Below are positions 1 to 5,841 of a stretch of DNA of 7,212 nt, piece after piece. A program made the position numbers and the translations under genes. Source of the DNA: an uncultured Alphaproteobacteria bacterium (GTDB lineage Bacteria; Pseudomonadota; Alphaproteobacteria; Reyranellales; Reyranellaceae); the NCBI GenBank assembly GCA_903929895.1, contig CAIYWM010000756.1, forward strand, positions 1 to 7,212, given 5' to 3'. The notes under the pieces were generated by a model. The model was not told where the DNA came from. It ran no database searches and worked only from the letters and a program-made list of their open reading frames with translations. Positions within the stretch are counted from its first letter, which is position 1. Each line of letters opens with the position of its first letter.

Positions 1-18
1 CGGGGTCTCGATGTCCAT
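1..18 (-). CDS. possible 5' end of the next gene in the HAD/Bug operon (partial)
   Basis: An ATG whose complement lies at 16-18 opens a frame reading MDIETP before the left edge of the window. It lies 20 bp after the stop codon of the solute-binding protein gene on the same strand, so it could be the third gene of that operon. A GAAG three bases upstream could act as a weak ribosome-binding site, and an in-frame TTG at 25-27 is another possible start. Six codons are too few to name a product. Confidence 0.3.
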
Positions 19-38
19 CAGCTTCAAGTGTTCACCCT

Positions 39-1013
39 TCAGTCGAGATACTCGCCGCGCGCCTTGAGCGCCGGCACGTCCTTCTCCAGCCCGCGCGCGA
101 TCAGCGCCGTCACGGTAGCCGGCTGCAGCGCCTCGGGCGACGGCAGATCGACGCCGACGGCGGTCATCTGCTTCACCAGCGCCGGATCGGCCACCGCCGC
201 CCGCAGGGCCTGGTTCAGGCGGGCCATGACGGGCTGCGGCGTCCCCTTCGGCGCAAACAGCGCGTTCCACGAGCGGAGGTTGACGTCGTAGCCCTGGCTC
301 GCCGCCGTGGCGACGCCCGGAAGCTGCGGCAGCGCCTGGTCGCTCAGCACCGCCAGCGCCTTGATCTTGCCGCCCGCGATCTGCGGCAGCGCCGTCGTCG
401 TCTGGTCGCACATGAAATCGATATGGCCGCCCATCAGGTCGTTCATCGCCGGCGCCACGCCGCGATAGGGCACGTGGGTGATGTTGAGCTTGAGCGCCGA
501 CAGCAGCACGACGCAGGCGTAGTGGGAGATCGAGCCGACCCCGGCGCTGCCATAGGTCATGCCGGCCTTGTGCTGCTCGGCATAGGCGATGAATTCCTTG
601 AGGTTGGCGACCGGCAGGCCCGCCTTGGCAACCAGCAGCAGCGGCGCCGTGCCGGCAAGGCCGATCGGCTCGAAGCCCGTCAGCGGATCGTAGGGCAGCT
701 TCTTGAAGAGCGCGGCATTGGCGACGTGCGTGCCGATCGTGCCGAAGCCGATCGCATAGCCGTCGGGCGCGGCGGCCATCAGCTTCGCGAGCCCGATCGT
801 GCCGCTGGCGCCGCCGATATTCTCGACCACCACGGTCTGCTTGAGATCCGCCGCCATGCCCTGCGCCAGCGCGCGGGCCAGCGCGTCGCTGGGACCGCCG
901 GCCGGAAACGGCACGACCAGGGTGAGCGGCTTGGTGGGAAAGCTTTGGGCAGTGGCGGTGCCGGCCGCCAGCAGCAGCGGCGCGAGGGTGAGCAGAAGTC
1001 GGCGCAAGATCAT
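39..1013 (-). CDS. Bug-type tripartite tricarboxylate transporter substrate-binding protein
   Basis: Predicted periplasmic solute receptor of 324 residues, the usual length for the Bug/TctC family, whose members bind small carboxylates and related organic acids. Residues 1-22 form a signal peptide: MILRR, a Leu/Ala-rich core, and an Ala-Thr-Ala cleavage site before Gln23. Family hallmarks follow in order: VVPFPAGGPSD (33-43), ENIGGASGTIG (64-74), TYGSAGVGSISH (153-164), HVPYRGVAPAMNDLMGGHIDF (about 180-200) and FAPKGTPQPV (253-262). The ATG at 1013 is chosen because the signal peptide begins there, a GGAAGGA ribosome-binding site sits 8 bases upstream, and it overlaps the HAD gene stop as ATGA, so translation is probably coupled. 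No TctA/TctB-type membrane subunits are in the window, so the partner transporter is unknown. Such orphan receptors are common in proteobacteria and some act in sensing rather than transport. Family assignment is firm; the ligand is not predictable. Confidence 0.95.
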   Translation of the reverse strand: MILRRLLLTLAPLLLAAGTATAQSFPTKPLTLVVPFPAGGPSDALARALAQGMAADLKQTVVVENIGGASGTIGLAKLMAAAPDGYAIGFGTIGTHVANAALFKKLPYDPLTGFEPIGLAGTAPLLLVAKAGLPVANLKEFIAYAEQHKAGMTYGSAGVGSISHYACVVLLSALKLNITHVPYRGVAPAMNDLMGGHIDFMCDQTTTALPQIAGGKIKALAVLSDQALPQLPGVATAASQGYDVNLRSWNALFAPKGTPQPVMARLNQALRAAVADPALVKQMTAVGVDLPSPEALQPATVTALIARGLEKDVPALKARGEYLD

Positions 1014-1648
1014 GACAAACGTCCTTCCAGCCAGGGGAGAAGATCGTCGAGCGTCGGCCGCTCGAGGGCGGCGGGCGGCGCGCCCTCGGGGCGCGCGAGG
1101 CCGACGCGGTTGTGCCAGTAGGTCCTGAGACCGACGGCGGAGGTGCCGAACAGGTCGTAGCCGGAGCCCGCGACGAAGGCCGCCTCGCCGGGCGCAACAC
1201 CCAGCGCCGCGAGAGCCTGGCGGTAGGGGCGCGGGTCGGGCTTGTAGCAACCGGCTTCCTCGGCGGTGACGACGCAGTCCCAACTTGTCCGCAGCCGCTC
1301 CGCCGCCTGCCGGCCGAGCCGGATCGAGCAGTTGGTGACCACGCCGAGTTTCGTGCGGCCCGCCAGCGCGTCGAGGGCCGCCTGCGCGCCGCTCCAGGGC
1401 GGCAGTTCCAGCCAGCGTGCCTCCAGCGCGTCCGCCGCGCCTTCGGCCAAGCCGGTCGCCATCGCCGCCTCGCGCACGAGCTGCTCGTAGGGCACGTAAG
1501 CGCCGCATCCATAGGTCAGCCGGAGATACTCGGCGCGCCAGGCGCGGCCGCGTTCGGCCGAGCCCGCCACGTCGTTCCACAGGGTCCAGGAGTCGAGGAG
1601 CGCCGTCAGCAGGTCGAACAGGACGGCTTTGGGAAAGGTCGTCGTCAT
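1010..1648 (-). CDS. HAD-superfamily hydrolase, L-2-haloacid dehalogenase-like
   Basis: Cytoplasmic hydrolase of 212 residues, close to the roughly 230 of L-2-haloacid dehalogenases. Motif I is FDLLTALLD with the presumed nucleophile Asp12. The Asp expected two residues later in HAD phosphatases is Leu14, which argues against phosphatase activity. Motif II is VVTNCS (Thr105, Asn106), motif III is CYKPDPRPY (Lys136, Tyr142), and motif IV is VAGSGYDLFG (Asp165) followed by YWHNRVGL, as in dehalogenase-like members. Arg38 after Trp37 sits where the substrate-binding Arg of haloacid dehalogenases lies. One oddity: the Thr usually four residues after the nucleophile is Ala16, with Thr at 15. The ATG at 1648 starts just ahead of motif I, with no strong ribosome-binding site. 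The gene overlaps the Bug receptor gene by 4 bp, suggesting linked import or sensing and turnover of an organic acid. Activity on halogenated acids is not proven. Confidence 0.9.
   Translation of the reverse strand: MTTTFPKAVLFDLLTALLDSWTLWNDVAGSAERGRAWRAEYLRLTYGCGAYVPYEQLVREAAMATGLAEGAADALEARWLELPPWSGAQAALDALAGRTKLGVVTNCSIRLGRQAAERLRTSWDCVVTAEEAGCYKPDPRPYRQALAALGVAPGEAAFVAGSGYDLFGTSAVGLRTYWHNRVGLARPEGAPPAALERPTLDDLLPWLEGRLS
1022..1028 (-). promoter_or_regulatory. ribosome-binding site of the Bug receptor gene
   Basis: The minus strand reads GGAAGGA here, 8 bases before the ATG at 1013 and inside the last codons of the HAD gene. With the ATGA overlap it fixes the receptor start and supports translational coupling. 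Confidence 0.7.
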
Positions 1649-1718
1649 GCCGCTATCGTAGCAAGCCGCAGGCCGTTGGTGCTTAAATGGATCGAACAGT
1701 TCAGTTAAAGAAAACTGA
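1649..1718. promoter_or_regulatory. divergent intergenic region between the HAD/Bug operon and LysR-1
   Basis: This 70-bp spacer must hold the promoters of both divergent units. It is visibly richer in A and T near 1682-1719 than the surrounding coding DNA. On the minus strand a weak promoter candidate for the HAD operon is TTTAAC (plus positions 1704-1709) and TTTAAG (1682-1687), 16 bp apart. It matches the sigma-70 consensus at only 3 and 4 of 6 positions. The -35 candidate lies inside the inverted repeat at 1700-1719. Two CAGTT copies stand in tandem (1697-1701, 1702-1706), and GAAC-A-GTTC (1694-1702) is a small overlapping palindrome. Confidence 0.5.
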
Positions 1719-1719
1719 A
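1700..1719. promoter_or_regulatory. inverted repeat TTCAGTT-N6-AACTGAA, candidate LysR-1 operator
   Basis: Two perfect 7-bp arms (1700-1706 and 1713-1719) flank the A-rich spacer AAAGAA. The last base of the right arm is the A of the LysR-1 start codon. LysR regulators commonly bind dyads with AT-rich centres between themselves and a divergent target, and often repress their own gene. Binding here would block LysR-1 initiation and could contact the HAD/Bug promoter. The dyad is seen directly; its use as an operator is inferred. Confidence 0.55.
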
Positions 1720-2618
1720 TGATCACCCTGGCCGACCTGCAGTTCATGGAAGCGCTGGCGCGCACCGGCTCGCTGAGCGGCGCGGCCCGGTCGCTCAACG
1801 TCACCCCGCCGGCCCTGTCGCTGCGCCTCAAGAAGCTCGAACGGACGCTGGGCGTCAGCCTGGTCGTGCGCAGCTCGCGGCGCCTGCGCTTCACGGGCGA
1901 GGGCGAGCACCTGGTGAGCGAGGCGCAGGCAATGCTGGCCCGGATGGGCGCGCTCACCGACCTTCTCGGCAAGGAGGGCGGCGCCCTCTCAGGGCCGTTG
2001 CGGGTGGTCGCGCCGTTCGGCTTCGGCCGGCTGCACGTCGCACCGATCATTGCCCGGTTCGCGGAACGGCACGAGGCGATCCGCGTGACGCTCGATCTTT
2101 CGGAGCGGCCCTGGACCGACAGCGCAGATGCCGATGTCGTGGTCCATATCGGCGCGGTTCGCGATTCGACCTGGGTGGCGCATGTACTGGCGCGCAACGA
2201 CCGCTGGGTCTGCGCCGCGCCGGCCTATCTCGAGCGGCGCGGCACACCGGCCGATCCGCGCGACCTGCTGCAGCACGATTGCCTCTGCGTGCGCGAGAAC
2301 AACGAGGATGTGACGCTGTGGCGCCATCGCCGTGGCGGCCGCAGCGGCGCCGTGCGCGTGACGCCGACGCTCACCAGCAACGACGGCGAGGTCGTGCGCA
2401 ACTGGGCAGTGGCCGGGCTCGGCCTGGTGCTGCGCTCGCAGTGGGATGCCGGCCCCTTCGTGAAGCGCGGCGAACTCAAACGCGTGCTGGCGCCCTGGTC
2501 GTTCGAGGGCGCCGACATCCTCGCTTTGGTCCCGGCGCGACGCGGCATCTCGGCCCGCGTCACCTCCTTCGTCGACTTCCTTAAATCGTCCCTCAGGTCG
2601 CGCCCGCCGGGGCGTTAG
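1719..2618 (+). CDS. LysR-family transcriptional regulator (LysR-1, CrgA-like effector domain)
   Basis: DNA-binding regulator of 299 residues, typical for the family. The N-terminal winged helix-turn-helix spans about residues 3-60: the helix containing GSLSGAARSLNVTPPALSLRLKKLERTLG is canonical, followed by LVVRSSRRLRFTGEGE and a linker helix to about 85. The effector-binding domain begins at GPLRVVAPFGFGRLHVAPIIARF (92-114) and runs to the C-terminus, with the WAVAGLGLVLRSQWD segment (229-243) typical of the CrgA-like branch. The ATG at 1719 gives the standard N-terminus, but no Shine-Dalgarno sequence precedes it; the upstream bases are the arms and spacer of an inverted repeat. The gene is divergent from the HAD/Bug operon, its likely target. 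Its last 26 bp overlap the end of the facing thioesterase gene. The co-inducer is unknown. Confidence 0.95.
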   Translation: MITLADLQFMEALARTGSLSGAARSLNVTPPALSLRLKKLERTLGVSLVVRSSRRLRFTGEGEHLVSEAQAMLARMGALTDLLGKEGGALSGPLRVVAPFGFGRLHVAPIIARFAERHEAIRVTLDLSERPWTDSADADVVVHIGAVRDSTWVAHVLARNDRWVCAAPAYLERRGTPADPRDLLQHDCLCVRENNEDVTLWRHRRGGRSGAVRVTPTLTSNDGEVVRNWAVAGLGLVLRSQWDAGPFVKRGELKRVLAPWSFEGADILALVPARRGISARVTSFVDFLKSSLRSRPPGR

Positions 2619-3096
2619 CCTCGGTCTTCGTATAGCCGGTGCCGTCACCCGACGAGATCTTGGCGATCGAGGAGGCGCGCAGGATCTTCTGGTCGCCCAC
2701 CGTCAGGTAGATGTTGGTGAAGAGCAGGGTGCGCGTCTGGCGGATCAGCTCGGCGCGGCCCTCGACCCAGTCGCCGACCCGCGCGGGTGCCACGAAGTCG
2801 AAGGTCATGCTGACGGTCGGCAGGAACTTGCGCAGGCCGGCGAGATAGCCGCCGCCCATCGTGCCGACCAGGTCGGCGACCATCATCATCATGCCGCCGT
2901 GCAGGCCGCCCGCCGGATTGCACATGTTCTGTTGCACCCGGATCGCCAGAACGAACTCGTCGCGCGTGCCCTTCTCGCCGCGCTTGGCGTACATGTTGCC
3001 GACATGCGTGTTGAAAGTGGGCTCGGGCCGGCCGCGGGCGAAATCGACGAGCTTGAAACCTTCGGGCGGATCGTCGGGTATTTCGTAGGAAGACAC
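2593..3096 (-). CDS. PaaI-type hotdog-fold thioesterase A
   Basis: Probable acyl-CoA thioesterase of 167 residues with a single hotdog domain. The active-site signature is NPAGGLHGGMMMMVAD: Asn60, His66-Gly-Gly and Asp75 at the start of the central helix, where PaaI/4HBT enzymes carry the catalytic acid. The following strand, PTVSMTFDFVAPARVGDWVEG, is also canonical. Residues 1-45 form an N-terminal extension that the neighbouring paralogue has only in shorter form. The start is GTG at 3096, with GGAG five bases upstream inside the last codons of the preceding gene, whose stop is one base away. This indicates translational coupling. The four consecutive Met residues (69-72) come from a (CAT)4 run at 2881-2892. 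It is the last gene of the permease-thioesterase operon and overlaps LysR-1 tail to tail by 26 bp. The natural acyl-CoA substrate is unknown. Confidence 0.92.
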   Translation of the reverse strand: MSSYEIPDDPPEGFKLVDFARGRPEPTFNTHVGNMYAKRGEKGTRDEFVLAIRVQQNMCNPAGGLHGGMMMMVADLVGTMGGGYLAGLRKFLPTVSMTFDFVAPARVGDWVEGRAELIRQTRTLLFTNIYLTVGDQKILRASSIAKISSGDGTGYTKTEANAPAGAT

Positions 3097-3097
3097 T

Positions 3098-3520
3098 CTA
3101 GCTCCGGACTCTCAGGGGGCGTCCCGGCCGCAGCAGCGCGAAGTCGCCCAGCCCGGCCAGCACATCGTGGCGCGGACCATAGAGACGGCCCCTCACCTGC
3201 GCCACATGCTCGTCGTGGCCCAGCAGCTCGCCCGTGGCCTCCAGCCAGTCGCCGACCCGCGCCGGCGTCAGATAGTCGAGCGTCAACTTCAGGGTCACGC
3301 AACGTCGGTCGATGGCGCGGTAGACCACGGAACCGAGGGCGGCATCGATGAAGGCCGCCAGCATGCCGCCATGCACGATGCCCAGCGCATTGGCATGTTG
3401 CGGGCCGGGCCTGAAGCCCCGCCACACCCTGTGCCCTTCGACCTTTTCGAACCACGGCCCGTTGGCCGCGGTGAATCCGGTCGCCTCAGTGAGTTCTCGA
3501 AAGCCTGCTGGAATGTCCAC
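3098..3520 (-). CDS. PaaI-type hotdog-fold thioesterase B
   Basis: Probable acyl-CoA thioesterase of 140 residues, a compact single hotdog domain of usual family length. The signature HANALGIVHGGMLAAFID gives His42, Asn44, His50-Gly-Gly and Asp59, the same His-to-Asp spacing as in thioesterase A. The strand LKLTLDYLTPARVGDWLEA matches the neighbour closely around PARVGDW, so the two are diverged tandem paralogues. The start is taken as GTG at 3520 (MDIPAGFRELTEATGF): the nearby ATG at 3527 is out of frame and soon hits a stop, and the longer frame upstream lies inside the permease gene. The spacing to the permease stop is 8 bp, so co-transcription is likely. No clear ribosome-binding site is visible, suggesting dependence on translation of the permease gene. 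PaaI relatives hydrolyse aromatic or medium-chain acyl-CoA; specificity cannot be read here. Confidence 0.9.
   Translation of the reverse strand: MDIPAGFRELTEATGFTAANGPWFEKVEGHRVWRGFRPGPQHANALGIVHGGMLAAFIDAALGSVVYRAIDRRCVTLKLTLDYLTPARVGDWLEATGELLGHDEHVAQVRGRLYGPRHDVLAGLGDFALLRPGRPLRVRS
3102..3105 (-). promoter_or_regulatory. ribosome-binding site of thioesterase A
   Basis: The minus strand reads GGAG five bases before the GTG at 3096, within the final codons of thioesterase B. It supports the GTG as the true start, since no ATG is available nearby in frame. Confidence 0.65.
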
Positions 3521-3528
3521 GCGCCATC

Positions 3529-4275
3529 TTAGGCAATCCCGGTCAGCAGCACCAAGCCATAGCCGACATAGTAGAGCCCCAGCACGGTGATGAGGCGTCC
3601 CGCCCAGGTGCGGAACTGGGCATCCGACAGGCGTTCGAGGATCTGCTTGCCGAGCGACGTGCCGAGCATCGAGGCGCCCACCGCCATGACCAGCACCCAG
3701 GGTTCGACCGACCCGGCCTGCTCGATCAGGGCGCCGAAATAGAGGAGCTTCGAGCCGTGGCCGAACACCTGGCACGACGCCTTGGTCGCCACGATCTGCT
3801 GCCGGTTCATGGGCGAGCGCAGGAAGAGCTGGTCGACCAGCGGGCCGGTGACGCCGGTCAGCAGCATCAGCGCCATGCAGGCAATGCCGCCGCCCAGTGC
3901 CTGGACCGGTCCCAGCGTCGCGGGCATCCACCGCGTCGGCACGATCCGCAGCACGAAGGGAGAGAGGCCGAGCATCAGCAGCGCGACGGCCTTGTCCGGC
4001 ACGTAGAGGGTCAGCGACCATAGCCCGACTGCGATGAAGCAGCCCAGAACGTAGAAGGCGGTGATGCGCCACTGGATGTGCCGCCGCCATAGCAGCGCGC
4101 GCCACCCGTTCGATGCCATCTGCGTCACCGCATGCAGCACCATGGCCATCGGCAGCGGCAGCAGGAACAGCAACACGCCGATCAGCACCATGCCGCCCGC
4201 CATCCCGAAGATGCCGGACAGGAAGGCGGTGAACACCATCAGGACGCCCAGCCCCAGGGCCATCGATATCGTCAT
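3529..4275 (-). CDS. TauE/SafE-family (sulfite exporter-like) membrane permease
   Basis: Integral inner-membrane protein of 248 residues with about seven or eight hydrophobic segments, at roughly 5-22, 26-46, 70-90, 95-111, 124-143, 193-208 and 227-246. The glycine-rich FLSGIFGMAGGMVLIGVLL (18-36), the HAVTQMASNGWRALLWRR segment (48-65) and the second-half elements (LTGVTGPLVDQLF, QIVATKASCQVFGHGSKLLYFGAL) fit the internally duplicated TauE/SafE fold. Members export or import sulfite, sulfoacetate and other organic anions, and many are uncharacterised. The ATG at 4275 is chosen over one at 4323 because GAGGG lies five bases upstream and the protein then begins at the first membrane helix. It leads an operon with two acyl-CoA thioesterases and is divergent from LysR-2. 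A role in moving the acid released or used by the thioesterases is inference. Confidence 0.9.
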   Translation of the reverse strand: MTISMALGLGVLMVFTAFLSGIFGMAGGMVLIGVLLFLLPLPMAMVLHAVTQMASNGWRALLWRRHIQWRITAFYVLGCFIAVGLWSLTLYVPDKAVALLMLGLSPFVLRIVPTRWMPATLGPVQALGGGIACMALMLLTGVTGPLVDQLFLRSPMNRQQIVATKASCQVFGHGSKLLYFGALIEQAGSVEPWVLVMAVGASMLGTSLGKQILERLSDAQFRTWAGRLITVLGLYYVGYGLVLLTGIA

Positions 4276-4393
4276 CTCAACCCTCGCCGATCCCAAGGTT
4301 CCTCGGAGGTGAGGACGAGGCATGGTCTACGGCCGGCTTAGACAGTGTTCAAATATATGCTAAGTGCCCTTTCGATACTTTCTGGATATGCCG
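4276..4393. promoter_or_regulatory. divergent intergenic region between the permease operon and LysR-2
   Basis: This spacer of about 118 bp should contain both divergent promoters. GAGGG on the minus strand (plus positions 4281-4285) is the permease ribosome-binding site. An AT-rich patch at about 4346-4363 stands out from the GC-rich surroundings and is flanked by the inverted pair CTTAG (4337-4341) and CTAAG (4360-4364), 18 bp apart. This could be a LysR-2 site, but arms this short are weak evidence. I could not assign convincing -35/-10 pairs. Confidence 0.45.
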
Positions 4394-5281
4394 ATGGAAC
4401 TGCGACACCTCCGCTACTTCGTCGCCGTCGCGCATGAGGGTCATGTGACCCGCGCGGCCGAGACGCTGCACATGCAGCAGCCGCCGCTCAGCCAGCAGAT
4501 CCGTGCGCTCGAACAGGAGATCGGCGCGGCCCTGCTGCTGCGCCATCCCCGCGGCGTCAGCCTGACCGATGCCGGCCGCTCCTTCCTGGCCGATGCCGAG
4601 GCGATCCTGGCCGCCGTCGAACGCGCGACGGTGAAGGCGCGGCGCACGGCGCGCGGCGAGACCGGCCGCATCGCCGTGGGCTTCACCACCTCCGCGCCCT
4701 TCCACCCGCTGGTGGCGCGCGCCATCCGCGAGTTCCGCCGCGAGCGGCCGGACATCTCCTTCGTGCTGGAGGAAAACAGTTCGGGCGACCTGCTGGCCGC
4801 GCTGCGCGACGAGCGGCTCGACATCGCCTTCATCCGCTCCGGCCTCGTCGAGCCGCAGGGGCTTCAGGTGTACGAGCTGCTGCATGAGGAGATGTCGGCC
4901 GCGCTGCCGTCGCGCCACCGGCTCGCCCGCCGGCCGAAGCTCGCCCTGAAGGACCTCGCGACCGAGGACTTCATCCTCTATCGCCGGGCCGACGGGCGCG
5001 GCCTCTACGACGTCATCATCGCGGCCTGCAGCGCCGCGGGCTTCAGCCCCCATGTCAGCCAGGAAGCGCCGCGCATCGTGTCGACGCTCAACCTCGTGGC
5101 CGCCGGTCTCGGCATCACCATCGTGCCGGCGTCGCTCAGCCGGCTGCCCCTGGAGGGTGTAACCTACCGGCCCCTCACCGGGCGGCCCGCGATCAAGGTG
5201 CCACTCAATCTCGCCTGCCGCCGCGACGATCCCTCGGCCGCGACCCAGGCCTTCATCGACAAGGTGCGCCACCTCGCATGA
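4394..5281 (+). CDS. LysR-family transcriptional regulator (LysR-2, CatM/BenM-like)
   Basis: DNA-binding regulator of 295 residues. MELRHLRYFVAVAHEGHVTR opens the winged helix-turn-helix, continuing AAETLHMQQPPLSQQIRALEQEIG and LTDAGRSFLADAEAIL to about residue 75. The effector domain starts at GETGRIAVGFTTSAPFHPLV (88-107). ERLDIAFIRSG (140-150) and LVAAGLGITIVPASL (234-248) are typical of the CatM/BenM-like branch, whose characterised members sense aromatic catabolites. The ATG at 4394 is preferred because MELRHLRYF is the standard family start and GGA lies 7 bases upstream. An in-frame ATG at 4388 and GTG at 4364 are alternatives adding 2 or 10 residues. The stop overlaps the next gene as ATGA, so the regulator heads its own operon, which is less common than a separate LysR gene and implies autoregulation of the whole unit. 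It may also control the divergent permease operon. Confidence 0.94.
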   Translation: MELRHLRYFVAVAHEGHVTRAAETLHMQQPPLSQQIRALEQEIGAALLLRHPRGVSLTDAGRSFLADAEAILAAVERATVKARRTARGETGRIAVGFTTSAPFHPLVARAIREFRRERPDISFVLEENSSGDLLAALRDERLDIAFIRSGLVEPQGLQVYELLHEEMSAALPSRHRLARRPKLALKDLATEDFILYRRADGRGLYDVIIAACSAAGFSPHVSQEAPRIVSTLNLVAAGLGITIVPASLSRLPLEGVTYRPLTGRPAIKVPLNLACRRDDPSAATQAFIDKVRHLA

Positions 5282-5841
5282 AACCAATCAAGACCATCGG
5301 CCACTCCAACCATCCGATCGAACGGTTCGTTTCGCTTCTGAAGGCGGGCGGCGTCGAACGGCTGGTCGACGTGCGCTCCACACCCTGGTCGCGCCGCCAT
5401 CCGCAGTTCGGCCAGAAGGACCTCGCCCGGTCGCTGGCCGAGGCCGGCATCGACTACGTGCACGCCGGCTCGGCTCTCGGTGGCAAACCGCAAGCTGGCG
5501 GCAGCTACGACCAGCTCGCCGCGCGGCCGGCGTTCAAGGACGCGCTCGAGCGCGTGATCGAAGAAGCGCAGGAGACGACGCTCTGCCTGATGTGCGCCGA
5601 AAAGGAACCGCTCGACTGCCATCGCACGGTGCTGGTATCGCGCCATCTCGCAGAGCGCGGCGTCAACATCGAACACTTGTTGGCCGACGGCGGCACGCGA
5701 TCCCATCATCAGGTCGAGGAAACAGTGCTGGGCACGGAAGCCGCCCCCGACCTGTTCGAGGATCGCGCCGCGCGGCTGGCCCGCGCCTGGCGTCGTCTCG
5801 AAGCCAAGTGGGGCCGTGCCGGGACCGGCGAGGGAGAATGA
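5278..5841 (+). CDS. DUF488 domain-containing protein
   Basis: Small cytoplasmic protein of 187 residues belonging to the DUF488 family, whose biochemical function is not established. Conserved blocks are visible in order: KTIGHSNHPIERFV (5-18), LVDVRSTPWSRRHPQF (29-44), GIDYVHAGSALGG (57-69), TLCLMCAEKEPLDCHR (101-116) and HLAERGVNIEHLLADG (123-138). The cysteines at 103, 106 and 114 with His115-Arg116 form the most conserved cluster and suggest an active or metal-binding site, which is inference. The C-terminal 40 residues are charged and poorly conserved. The start ATG overlaps the LysR-2 stop, with AAGGTG 11 bases upstream as a possible ribosome-binding site. Its own stop overlaps the next ATG the same way. 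No membrane segment or signal peptide is present. Confidence 0.9.
   Translation: MKPIKTIGHSNHPIERFVSLLKAGGVERLVDVRSTPWSRRHPQFGQKDLARSLAEAGIDYVHAGSALGGKPQAGGSYDQLAARPAFKDALERVIEEAQETTLCLMCAEKEPLDCHRTVLVSRHLAERGVNIEHLLADGGTRSHHQVEETVLGTEAAPDLFEDRAARLARAWRRLEAKWGRAGTGEGE

Noticed and set aside
423..1121. Long plus-strand open frame antisense to the Bug receptor gene
   Set aside because: It is Arg/Ala/Gly-rich low-complexity translation with no recognisable domain, fully opposite a gene with clear family motifs; it is a by-product of high GC content.
1014..1580. N-terminal extension of the receptor frame upstream of 1013
   Set aside because: The extension lies inside the HAD gene in another frame and is arginine-rich. 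The signal peptide and ribosome-binding site place the start at 1013.
2881..2892. (CAT)4 trinucleotide run, considered as a phase-variation repeat
   Set aside because: It is only four units, lies in frame in the thioesterase A active-site helix (four Met), and slippage would change length by whole residues rather than switch the gene off.
3521..4105. Upstream extension of the thioesterase B frame
   Set aside because: It lies within the permease gene in another frame, is Arg/Ala-rich, and matches no thioesterase; GTG at 3520 gives the normal family length.
4349..5287. Minus-strand frame of about 312 codons opposite LysR-2
   Set aside because: It is antisense to a complete LysR gene with canonical motifs, and its translation shows no domain.
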